Under the pieces are notes generated by a model. The model did not search any database, was not told the DNA's origin, and was given only the letters and a program-made list of their open reading frames with translations. A program made the position numbers and the translations under genes. A DNA stretch of 64,000 nucleotides, taken from NCBI GenBank assembly GCA_032158125.1, contig JASKOT010000001.1, forward strand, positions 434,001 to 498,000, read 5' to 3'. Shown piece after piece: positions 50,140 to 60,849 of this stretch; position 1 is the stretch's first letter, and the number at the start of each line of letters is the position of its first letter. The DNA comes from Papiliotrema nemorosa. Its lineage: Eukaryota > Basidiomycota > Tremellomycetes > Tremellales > Rhynchogastremaceae.

Positions 50140-50783
50140 CGAGCGCTTTTGAACAGCCGCGCCTAGCTTGTAATACGATACTATCGAGATTCCTCCATTT
50201 GCCCATTCTCGACATGTACGATGCAACCCTAACCACGACATTGATGTATGTGAAGCCTGCAAGGCGACCATTCTGCATCAGCCACTTCCGAACATTCTCC
50301 GAGGCGACTTTTGAGAGGCCTTCCTGCACGCATATGCTGAATCGAGGTCGAGTGCTGTGCTATATGGAGGATTGGAATTCCGAGATAGTCACCCCACCCG
50401 CTTATGCGCCACTGACCGAAGGAAGGAAAGGGAGGGAAAAGCTTAAATTCGACAATAAACCCCAGCAGCCCACGCCTTCCATCGATACACCACCTCTTGC
50501 ACCCGACTCCTCCTTGAACATCTTGTATACACGAATAACTCCCAATCGCATACACATATCAGTCCGTCTCGGTGCACAGTGCATACGGCCTGGCAACTTT
50601 TTACACCCTGTTTGGCGAGGCACTGGAAGCCCTTTATCATTTCTGCGTCATCAGCGTCCTACCATTATCTTCGCGACCCTCAAAGGCATAGCCGCCACGA
50701 CTCCCCAATACTTCATCAGATAGCTCCTTTCCGTACTTCTCAACACACGGGTCTAGCTTTACCCGCTCATTCCGACATCCAGG
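50140..50783. other. SKN7 upstream region
   Basis: 644 bases. Open frames in all orientations are short and unsupported. The last about 300 bases upstream of SKN7 are C/T-rich on the sense strand, as in fungal promoters and leaders. Confidence 0.4.
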
Positions 50784-53700
50784 ATGTCACGCATGCCGAC
50801 CGGTCCTCAGTATGCGCCTCCTCCGCCAGGCCATCCACAGCACCATCAACAACACCTTCCACCGCCAGCTTCAGGTCAAACGGCTCTATATTACCCACCT
50901 CCCGGCACGGGACCCATCACTCATCCTCAAGCGCATCCTCCTGCGTCACATCATTACGCCCAAGAACCGGTATACCAGACGTATAATCGACCTCAGAGCG
51001 CGAACAACGGACGTGTAACCTGGAACACAGGTCCCGATCCAGGCGTTGCAAGCGGATCTGGCTATCCTCCTCAACCTGGACCATCAAGGATGACAGAGGG
51101 CTATCCGGCATACCCTCAACCACATCGATCGGTGTCTTCCACCTCGAACGGCCGATCGCATAATGCAGGATGGTCATCTACGCATCCCAATGCTGCCCCT
51201 TCTACATCACTTCCCAATCGACCAGATTCTTCGAGTCGCAATGCGGTCAAACTAGAGGATCTTGTATCCCAGGAGAGAGCACAACGACCTCCAACGGGAA
51301 GACTGACTTCTGGCAACGGTCCAGGTGGATTGACTTCTATTCCTTTGAGCGCGACACAATCTACGGACAATGCAAAGGGTGGAAAGGACGAAGGTGGCGG
51401 AGGTGGAGGACAGTCGGGTCCATCAGAGTTCATCAAGAAGTTGTATAGAATGCTTGAAGATGAGAGCTCGACGTATGGAAAGGGAAAGCCGTCGGGAGCC
51501 AAGCGTCCGCAAGGGGCAAAGCGGGGTCCAGTAGGGTGGAGTACCGGCGGTGCCAGTTTTGTCGTATGGGATATGAACGATTTCACAACGAAAGTCTTGT
51601 AAGTCTTCCTGCCGGAGGTGAGAGGTGTCAGCTGAACACCAGGCCACAAACTTTCCGACACTCGAACTTTTCAAGCTTTGTTCGGCAGCTGAACAAATAT
51701 GGTTTTTCCAAGGTACGTATATCTCTCGCAAGGTCAATCTGTCTGTTCTGAAGCATCTAGATCAAACATGTTGATGAAGATACCGGCACGATCAAAGACA
51801 ACGTGAGTGTGCTTTCATTCTCGTACACTTTGCTCACCTTTAGGTATGGGAGTTCCAGCACGCAAATTTCCAAGCCGGCCAAAAGTCCGATCTAGACAGT
51901 ATTAAGGTGAGCCTTTCTTCACCGGTGTTTCTGAAGCAGACAATGCTGACTCGACACAGCGTAAAACTGTCGCACCGAAGAAAGGAGCAAACGCAGCTGG
52001 TGCCGCTGGCAATGATGATGAGGCGGCGTCCCCCCGTGGATTGATGTCAGAGGATGTCGGGAGACTCAACGAGATGGAGAGTCGCATTGCTTCACTGGAA
52101 GATCAGCTGTCAAAGGCTGTGGATGAACTCCAAGAGGCGCGATCGAGGGAGATGGGCTTCGCCAACCTCTTGCGCGATGTCATTGGGCACTTGAGCAGTA
52201 TCGAGAGAGGTGCGTTCTCCACTGTTCGCATTGACACAAGCTGACAGATAGGCTCCAGTAGCTCACCTCGCAACTCGGAACCGTCCCCTCGTATTATGCA
52301 CTTGTACCAGCAGCTCGATCAAGTTGCTGGCGTGTCGCCACGCTTCATAGCGCCAACGTTCAACCAATTACCTCTTCCACTACCTCCTCAACCTCAAATG
52401 ATGCCATATCAACCGCCTCCAGTTCGCCTTGCCCCAGTCACCGGCATTCCCGCTCATGTGTCTCAAACCATGATGCCCACAATGTCAAGCGTCCCAGGGA
52501 GCGTTTCCACGACCTTGCCCCCGTCTCACGCCTCACCGCACACCGATGCCGGCAGTCGGAGCGGTGATGGACCGAGTCCTGCGGGGTCATCATTGTCACG
52601 ACAACGGGGTTCGATCAGCCATCTGGTCCAGGGACAACCAGCGGATGAAAATGTAGAGATTCACCCCTCCAATCCGCCATCATCCAATCCCACTTCTTCG
52701 GAGCAGACACTATACAACGGAGAACCACTGGAGATGACACCCATCTTTGCTGAGACCCCTGCTTGGTTGAACGATACAACATCAACGCCGGCCATGCTAC
52801 CGCGGGGTTCCATCGACGGTGCGGCCTTGCGTGGGATGATGGAAGCACTACAAACCACTGCCCCCACCTCTGGTCTTCGCTTTGAGGAAGCTCAAGATCC
52901 TCTGGACATGACAAAGGGCCAAGGTGAAAACCAAGATAGCATTGCACCTGACCCAGCTTTGACCAGTCTACCTCCAAATGGCGATGCAGCTGTGGCGGCT
53001 GCTGCTGGCCTCAATGCGGTGGTTGAGCAATCGCCTTTCGGAACGTTGGTGATTCCTCCAGGCGACCAGCCTGCCATACAAGCACCCGCTGAGGCGCCAC
53101 TTCGCCTTCGCCGAAGCACCGTTATCAAGCCGCATTGGACACAAACACCTCGTATTCTGGTTGTCGAAGACGATGTGGTTTATCGACAGCTATCGAGCAA
53201 GTTTTTGGAAAAGTTTGGGTGTATCACGGAGACGGTCGAAGATGCCCAGGGTGCTGTGGAGAAGATGAACGCTACCAAGTATGACTTGGTCCTGATGGAT
53301 ATCTTCTTTGGACCGAGTATGGATGGGTGAGCAAGCCGTTACTGGCACGCAGCGGCTGCGCTGACACATCAGGCGTAAAGCGACAAGCTTGATTAGACAA
53401 TTCGACATCTATACGCCTATCATTTCGATGACATCCAATGTCCAGACGCGTTAGTCGCAGTGTATCGCTGGGCCAAGGAAGATGCTGACTTGTACAGAGG
53501 ACGTTGACTCTTATTTGCAATCTGGAATGAACGACGTGCTGGCCAAGCCGTTCACCAAAAATGGCCTGTTCGGGATCCTCGACAAGCATTTGATTCACCT
53601 CAAGGCCATTCAGCTGTCTGCTCAAGTACCACGATCGCTTGGTCTGCCACCATTGTCGGATCAAGGTGTTGCCGATGCTGTGGCCACTGGTGCCGCTCAA

Positions 53701-54187
53701 TGGGGTCAAGGGTCGACCACCACTATTGTCCGAAACCCGCTTGCAGCAATGGGTTGGAGTGATGAGACCTATTCGATTGTGTTACAGGTGGGTGCTACAA
53801 AGCGGTCATTGGCAAATGTGCTGATCGTGCCAGCAATTCATGGCGACCGGCTCGATGCCTGACGCGAACTCTCTCACCGACGGCTCCGTCAACGCAGCCA
53901 ATACTCTGGGCACGCTCAACACCATGGGCGGCACGGGAGCCATCGGAACCTCGGTCGTATTTGGCGATTCGTCCGGATTCAATCGCAAACGATCGATAGA
54001 AACAGTGGAAGACGAGTGGAGCCCGGATCCCGGCTCCGTGGCAGGTACCAATGGGGTCGCCGCACCTCTGATGGTCAATGGAATGGGGATGACGATGGGT
54101 GCGACGGTTTTTGATCCTGGAATGATGTTGAATGGGCTGGTTACGCCTGTATCAAATGGTAGAACTGCGAAGAAGGTTAAAAAGTAG
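50784..54187 (+). CDS. SKN7: SKN7 response-regulator transcription factor
   Basis: A Pro/Ser/Gly-rich N-terminus precedes an HSF-type DNA-binding domain near residues 215-330. Its blocks are SEFIKKLYRMLEDESSTYGK, SFVVWDMNDFTTKVL, and FRHSNFSSFVRQLNKYGFSK, then IKDNVWEFQHANF. A coiled coil follows (GRLNEMESRIASLEDQLSKA). After a long Pro/Ser/Gln-rich linker comes a receiver domain, RILVVEDDVVYRQLSSKFLE, YDLVLMDIFF with the phospho-acceptor Asp, IISMTSNVQT and GMNDVLAKPFTKNGL with the conserved Lys. The end has a basic run (RTAKKVKK). Skn7 receives phosphate from Ypd1 in the high-osmolarity/oxidative-stress relay and also controls wall genes. Between helix 1 and the wing strand the HSF fold carries about 20 extra residues (GKPSGAKRPQGAKRGP). 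Eight or nine short introns. Confidence 0.95.
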
Positions 54188-54748
54188 GTTGAAAGTTTAC
54201 GGATTTTCTTGTAGCTTTATGATGATGGACGTCTGATGCCTGCGAAGACGAGAGCGCTCTTTGACGTCCTCGGAAGGGCTGATGTGCCTGAGCCAAAAGT
54301 CTACCACTTCATGATCGATTCACGCTCCGCATGTGCAGGTAACCGCTGGTGCGGCTGGGGAGATGCATAAGAATCGGGATGCATAGGGGACTTCTGCGTG
54401 CTGTACTCATAGTGTGATCTGGTGCTTCCGGATTGATGGGGCCACATTCGGGGCTACTGTCAACACCCGCTTCAACCTCTTACTTGTCGACATGATCATT
54501 ACGATCCGTACATTGCTGCTTCGATGAGCTTAGTCTCAGCATTGCCCATTCGTCAACAAGCCAGGAAAGACACGCATCACGGTCGCTCGAGATTTATGTA
54601 GGAAGGAGGGGTGCCTGTTTCATCATTGGCCTCCCTCGACCACCATCAACCATCCATCAGCCCCCGATGACATTCATTCTGATACATTCTTCTTCTTACT
54701 CACCATTCCAAAGGCTTCGACCGTGAAGGTCGGTTCTGCAAAGGCGCC
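54188..54748. other. Spacer SKN7 - kinase-like gene
   Basis: 561 bases with the SKN7 3' region and the promoter of the next gene. Nothing further recognised. Confidence 0.4.
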
Positions 54749-57346
54749 ATGTCTGATCCAGTCCCCGACCTGGTACATAGCCCAGGCGATAACATTGGAT
54801 CGCCCGTATCACCATTACTCAAGACGCCCCTTGGAGATGGAGACGAGGTCTTCCCCGATCCCCTACTGACCTTGGTCGCGAAGAAGATAACAGATATGGA
54901 GAGCGAGAATGACCATACACCTCTTCCGGCAGAAAACCTGGAGGTGAGCTTCCAGTTGGAGCGTACGTGAGACTCTCTGACAACAGACGGAGGAAGGTCC
55001 CCCTAAAGCTGATGTTGGTAGAGTCCTGCCAGGTATGTCCCCACATTACCTTCTCAACGCAGGTCGAGTTGACCTTGAAACAGTCAACGAGCAGACCCAG
55101 AAGGAAGACTTGGATCCGGGTATCAAGGAAGTGGCAGACGCGAAATCAGTATGTCGACCTTCCGGTTTATTATGAAGACACCCGGCTGACGCCATTCAGG
55201 AGCCGATCACCACGCAACTCGAAGAAGATGATCAAATAGTCCCGCCCGCCCAGTCTGCTGCTGCCACAGGCCCTCCAGATATCCCCGTCGCCAGCCCTGT
55301 TGCCCTCCTAGAAGCTGTTTCCATACCCCTGACTGCCCCACCTGGTGAGCTTCATGGTCAGGCAACGCAGGAAGAGCCTTCAAAACCTCTCAATCAGCCC
55401 AATTCCTCTCGACCGGCCGACGATCAAGCCCCAGACGTGTCAATCTCGGAAGAATTACCTGTTGCAAAGAAGAGACGAGTCGGGGAATCGGCTTTGGATG
55501 ATGACCAGCATCAACTTTGCGACCTGAAGGAGGGTGTCGCGGCGGAACCTGCCCATCCACTTATGACTATTCCTCCAGAATTGGATGAAGAAGATGCGGC
55601 AGAATGTGAGAAACTGGTCGGCCTGGACGAAAAGCTACCTGCGCTGCAAATGAACAGCTTTTGGAAGTACTACTCTTACGGCTTGCCCTATCCTCTTGTT
55701 CAAATCGTTGCGAAATGCCGGTACACGACGTCTCGCCCCGTACTGGTTCATCGAAAAGATATGAAAGACCTGCTCCATAGCCGAGCAACTCTCCGCGCCA
55801 TTCTCTTTAAGCCTGGTTGTCAACATCTGCTTGATCGCGAGTTCGACATCTGGCCATGGATCTGCGCTCATTTTCTTTCACCGCCCGTCGATGCCGCCGG
55901 TTCCCCGGTCGAGGAAAGAAGACTGGATCTAGATTGCATCCTCAGTCGAGACGTCGTCGTCGTAGACGAGCTCAAGACTGAAATTGCCGTGTGTTCGTCT
56001 CACCGCGACCATCTTCAACCCTGGATCCACTGGGCGTGTCCGGCTTTATCGAGAACTTCAGAATACTTTCCGATATCTCAAGAGAACAGAACAGGGGCGA
56101 TAGAGGCGGAGGAACGAGAGAAATCGGATGATGCAGCGGAGAAGTGGTCCGAGGACGAAGTGACACGAATGGTGAGCATGAGACCGCCAACAGTACTCTA
56201 CAGCCGTGCTGATGAGGTCAGCTCGACCACATCTTCTTCCGATACGGTGTTTCGCAGATATTGTTGGAAATTAAGGGTACGATTTTCGTCTGTGTTCGGC
56301 AAGATCCAGAATCGCACCTAATCGAGGTATCTCCACCCATGGAATTGCCCAGAGATTGCTTTGCCGCCCGACATCAGCTGCAGAGGTCGGACTTCCTTTC
56401 ATTCAGCGACGATCACCGTGGCTACTATTTCCAGGAAAGTTTCTCTTGGAAGAAGCACTTCGATACGCCCCCGAGCAGCGAGGCATGTCGTAACGAACCC
56501 AGTCTGGCCGTGACCCTCGATCCTAATGGCGTAAAACGCACCCGCAAGCTGTCTCCGCAACATGCTGTTTCCGATGCTCCATTTACCAATCATTTCCATC
56601 ATCTCGTTCCGCCCACCAAACTCCATCTGAGCGGTAAAACTCTCACGCTCGAATTGGAGGGCTTTGTCGGAAGAGGGTCCCTATCGGATGGGTATCGGGG
56701 AAGTTTGATCCTATCGCACGATATTCCACGAGCAGCCTCTACCGCCACACCGAAGATTTACGAAGCTTTAACCGATTCAGATAGCGACCCTTCGTATGAT
56801 GATGTTGGCGATGCAATGACACGGACCTCGGTGGAAAAGACGACCATTCCGATTGTCGCGAAATTCATCCGCCTGGATACTTTTCGTCGACACCACCGAT
56901 TTAGTGCTTACCCGGTTCTAAAAAAACTTCACCATGAAGCACAACTCTACAATGACTTCATGAAAGATATTCAAGGCGACATTGTCCCGGAATTCTACGG
57001 TCTCTGGTGGGGTCCTTCTGGAAGATACGCCAGACTCGGCGCGCACGAATCCGACTTCCCCTTGTTCTACCTTACCATCCTACAAGATGTCGGGGAACCG
57101 ATCCATAAAAGAGGTTCTTTGTCTTATCTGGAGCCCGATCAACGGGAACATGTTCAACAATTATACAAGGATCTGCATTCCCACGGTATCATACATCATT
57201 ACCGCAGTTTTAAAACCCATCATGTCTGCGTGGATCCCAAAAGTCAAAAGCTACGATTGATCGACTTTGAGAAGAGTGAATACGTGTCGGACCGCTACCG
57301 CTTCGACTCGGAGGATTGTGATTTGGCACACACATTCCTGAACTGA
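54749..57346 (+). CDS. Degenerate protein-kinase-fold protein (FunK1-like)
   Basis: A disordered N-terminal third (Pro/Glu/Asp-rich, with a basic AKKRRVGES) is followed by a folded N-terminal lobe: NSFWKYYSYGLPYPLVQIVA, MKDLLHSRATLRAILFKPGC, LLEIKGTIFVCVRQDPE. The intron at 56172-56221 (GTGAGC ... GCTGATGAGGTCAG) reconnects the two reading frames. Kinase features appear in the last 250 residues. They include IPIVAKFIRLDTF (candidate VAxK lysine), a Glu in YNDFMKDIQ or EAQLYN, LTILQDVGEPIHKRG (hinge), LYKDLHSHGIIHHYRSFKTH in place of a catalytic loop, and KLRLIDFEKSEY in place of DFG. The layout resembles basidiomycete FunK1-type kinases. The catalytic-loop Asp and Asn are not in their places, so activity is doubtful. 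Family assignment is tentative. Confidence 0.65.
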
Positions 57347-57864
57347 TTGCGGCGCCTGCCTCGGAGAAGTATGTGAGCAGTGCGAGCCGAGCGTGTATGT
57401 ATAGGGAACTACGAGTAGTCACGCGCGAACATGCAGCATAAATTACAACCATCACATGACATCACTTCGCTCAGAATCATAGGGCAGCCCTGACGGGTCG
57501 CTTTGACCTGATCGGTCAGATCCCGAGTAGTGTACAGTCGACTTGGGTGAGCGATTCAAACGCGACGGGCTCGTCCGTCGCCTAACATCTGTTCATGAGT
57601 ACAGTGGATATAAACGAATGAAGTTTATCGCCGACCACTGGAGTGCAGGGCGCCTCGGTCATGCTGCATTGTCCAATGCAAGGCAGATGAACTCTTCTGA
57701 CGATCGCAAGCCTGGATATTAGAGTGAGCAATCCTCCAATTCAAAGGTCCAGTGGCCCATTGTGTCCAGGCATCAGTGCATGATTTCTTTCTTGACCTTG
57801 AGGCAGCCGTAGTAAAGACTCCCATGATGTTCCGGTCGTGAGACTCTTTCTCGTTTGTTCCCTT
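57347..57864. other. Convergent 3' spacer
   Basis: 518 bases between the ends of convergent genes. It probably holds two 3' UTRs. Nothing further recognised. Confidence 0.4.
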
Positions 57865-59300
57865 TTATTTCTTCTCGCTTTCATCCTGGACATTCTCGTT
57901 CTTTCCCGTCCTGTCCTTTGCAGTATCTTTCATGGCTCCTGGAGCTTTGTCCTGTTGATGCTCGTCCCTCTTATCCTGGAATTCTTGGTTCTTTTGCTTC
58001 TCCTCCTCCTGAGCCTCTTGTTCCTCTTCGTCTTCCTCTTCCTCTTCTTCGGGAGCCTTGACCAATTTCAAGTAGGAATCGTCATTCTCCTCAAGAGAGA
58101 TGGCACCTCGGGTCGTACCTTCGACTCGACCAATCTTGGCATCCGGGTTGGTGGCTCGGTTCTTGTGGCCGACCTTGTCAAGTCGCTTCATTGTGCTCAT
58201 TCGCTCGGAATAAGCCTCTCGGGTAGGGTAAGAAAGAGCGGTGGTCGCTCCTGCTCCGGCACCATACCATCCTCCACCTACAAATGTACCAATGATGGAG
58301 AATCCAACAATGAGGGAAAGGTAGAATCGGTATGTGGCGTACCACGAGTTGGCTGTGGGTCAGATCCACTCTTCTCAACAAAGAGGTCCACTCACTCCAT
58401 CCTTTAGCGCTGGCCCTTTGGTCAAGCATCCATGTACCTGTGAAACCGAGCCATTGAGCTATGAGCGCAAACCCATGCGGCAAGAAGGTCGTTGGCCAGG
58501 CATAGAGCACTGGGATGACACCAAGTGCCAGCCGGCGGTACCCATGCTCTCCGCCTAGTTTTGAGAATTCCATTCCCCAGTGGATAGCACCCAAGAAGGA
58601 GAGAATGATGGCTCCGTAGGTAATCTGAACGTGCTCGACAACATGCAGCGCATCCAAAGCGCTCTGCAGATCAAGACCTGTGATTGTGTCCAGGCCTAAA
58701 GAGTTATTAGCTGGTTCAGACGTCTTGACGGGTGTTGGCTCACCCTGACTGGCGCGAGATGCTTCTCGAGCGAGGAAGACGGTGCCGAATGCAGTACCGA
58801 GATAAGGGATGGTACCTGCCAGACCGACGACCATGGCAGGTTTCGGAACTGTAGCGAACAAGTCTCCAGTGATCGATTTCCACATTGTCAGAACGATTCT
58901 CGATCAGTCGAAAAGGTAGACTTACGAAATCAGCAGAGATTGATCCGGCATGACTATGACCTGAGACCTCGTCTGCACCCGCCATTGCCTTTGCAGCCTG
59001 AGCGGATCGACCAGAGATAATCTCTGCTAGATCCTTTCCGACGTTTTTGAGCTGTACAATGTAAGCGGGAGCCGACCACATGATGGCATTGGCCAATTGT
59101 CTGCTCACCTCATCTCTGGCAGAAGCAGTCAAGTTCTGATGATCGACGTTAGGCTTCTTCTCCTCCCTGAGTGTCGAAGTAGTCGAGATGATTCGCTTGA
59201 AAGCGACTTGTTGTCCGATGGGAAGAGGTCGAAGAGGAGTTCGAAGGACGGGTCGAGCGAGGGGTGCTGTAGACCGGAGGAGACCCACGGAGCGGTACAT
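57865..59300 (-). CDS. Mitochondrial multi-span protein of the DUF3429 (TMEM69-like) type
   Basis: The start at 59300 (MYRSVGLLRSTAPLARPVLR) is a typical presequence, ending around TLREEKKPNVDH. The middle part contains PAMVVGLAGTIPYLGTAFGT, VQITYGAIILSFLGAIHWGM, RRLALGVIPVLYAWPTTFLP and a further span, which fits DUF3429. The C-terminal tail is matrix- or cytosol-facing and strongly charged (EEEEEEDEEEQEAQEEEKQ). The first intron (about 57 nt) is a multiple of three and open, so it could be retained. The next junction near 58880-58933 is a problem. The canonical donor GTAAGT puts the exon containing PAMVVG out of phase with the nearest acceptor, and only a weak donor (GTCTAC, four bases later) restores the frame. 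The gene is otherwise coherent. Confidence 0.7.
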
Positions 59301-59617
59301 GATGGTAAGAAGAGGGAGAACGGGGTGTGACAGACGATATGGAGATGTCTGAAGAGTCGATGGTCGACGCTGGGAAGTGGTAGGTCGGTTGCGGGTGACT
59401 GACGTTGACCAGTGGAGGGTGAGAAGAGGAAAGAATGACGTCATGACGTAATATGATCCTCTCAAGCATGAAATTTACTGTTCGAGTACACCCCTCAAAG
59501 CCTCCCAACCGAGCATGCATGGTCCAAATAGCAAAAGGGCGTCGGATCCCAGCAGTTCAAGACAACACCAATGTACATGTCCACTATGATCACAGTATGA
59601 AGCCGTTCTAGGAGAGT
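59301..59617. other. Spacer between DUF3429 and the repeat gene
   Basis: 317 bases. It holds the DUF3429 promoter and the 3' end of the minus-strand repeat gene. Nothing else is supported. Confidence 0.4.
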
Positions 59618-60805
59618 TTACAATATGGAGGTCGCAGACACCAGTCGAATATTCGCCTCTGCCACAAGCTCGTCTACGCATTTTGAGTGCTTGGACTCGC
59701 CGCCAAACTCCACCGAGTCGGCGGGCACCGTGGGCAGTGATGAAGGATCGTCGATTGGCGTAGAGACGAACGCAGAATATGGAGTGACGGGAGATGAAAC
59801 TTCTCCACTATGTCGCCGAGCTCTCGAGCAGTATCCTTCTTCCTCGTCTGAGGAACCATGAGCGTACAGAATGTCCGTTGGAGAATCCCAGGTCGCCGCA
59901 CTGGATGATCAGAGTCGTTCTCATCGAGAAGTATGCGACCACTCACTTGTACGGTTCTCTTGGGACCCCATACTGATTATGCCTTATGATTTGAGTCTCT
60001 GCATTTGCGGAAGACATAGCATGTCTGAGTGAGGTGGTAGTGATGTCTTCTCCTTGAACATTCAGCTGTATACCGAGACTGCCCATCAGTGTTGGTTCAG
60101 GAAGATCGCGAGCTTCACATACGCTGATGTTTCTGGCTGGTCGAAATCCGCATGGGAATATAGGATATCTGTCGGGGAATCCCACGTCGATGGGCTTCTG
60201 AATCAGCCAACAGTCCTCCAGGATGACGATTAAGTTGGGCACTTACTCATGTATCGTTTTCCTTTCCCGGACCGAGCTAGCGAAGCAAATGGGATGATCA
60301 AACATGGGATGGGGGTGTTGGATGGGTTGCAATACCTGCCTGAAACATCAGCGAATGCGCCATCTTTGCAGGGTTCCAGCCTACTCGACCAGCTGAGTCT
60401 CCTTTGTCTGGACGTGCTTTATGTGGTCCTCGCTCTCCGCGTGGTGGTAAAGGATATCAGTAGGGCAGTCCCACTCGCTGTAAATCAGCATCCATTGAGG
60501 GATGATCCGAGGTCAGGCCCACTCTTGACACCAGATATCCTTGGTTTGATCTTGCACCTCTGTTCGTGGCATTGGCAGAGGATCATAAATGCCTCCAAGC
60601 CTAACATAAGCTATGGCGCAGAAAAAGAGCGAATTGCCGTGCGCAACGGAGAGGGTTGGACATACCATACAAGCTCGTCCTCATCAAAGTCGTCATTCCG
60701 CTTCAGATCCACAGGCATCTTGTTCGAACTTGACGAGCTACCTTCGGCATTCAACGAGCTGTCCAAGGCGAGTCTGTGGAGAGGTTGAACAAGGTGGTGA
60801 GACAT
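59618..60805 (-). CDS. Novel protein with three WD(S/C)PTDILY repeats
   Basis: Seven exons (60805-60666, 60600-60532, 60477-60390, 60335-60247, 60197-60123, 60078-59947, 59900-59618) join in frame into 291 residues. The motif WDCPTDILYHHAES occurs at about residue 72, WDSPTDILYSHADF at 134 and WDSPTDILYAHGSS at 202. The motif-bearing exons (third, fifth, seventh) each begin in the same phase, suggesting exon duplication. Between copies, nearly all DNA differences in the nine-residue core are synonymous (for example GAC/GAT, ACT/ACA/ACG, CTT/CTA/CTG). The rest is acidic, Ser- and His-rich. There is no signal peptide or membrane span. Canonical introns GTATGT...TTAG, GTAAGT...CTGATTCAG and GTGAGT...CTGATCATCCAG support the strand, while the intron after exon 3 has a weaker donor (GTCGAG). 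An upstream exon is possible. I recognise no family or function. Confidence 0.7.
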
Positions 60806-60849
60806 CGCTGATTCTTGAAACTACGGTGTGTGTTGGGAGATCGGACGTA

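Noticed and set aside
60249..60788. A 179-codon plus-strand open frame with hydrophobic stretches
   Set aside because: It lies opposite exons 1-4 of the repeat gene. The minus strand has seven in-phase exons, mostly canonical splice sites and three conserved motifs differing at synonymous positions. The plus frame has no splice support or recognisable domain.
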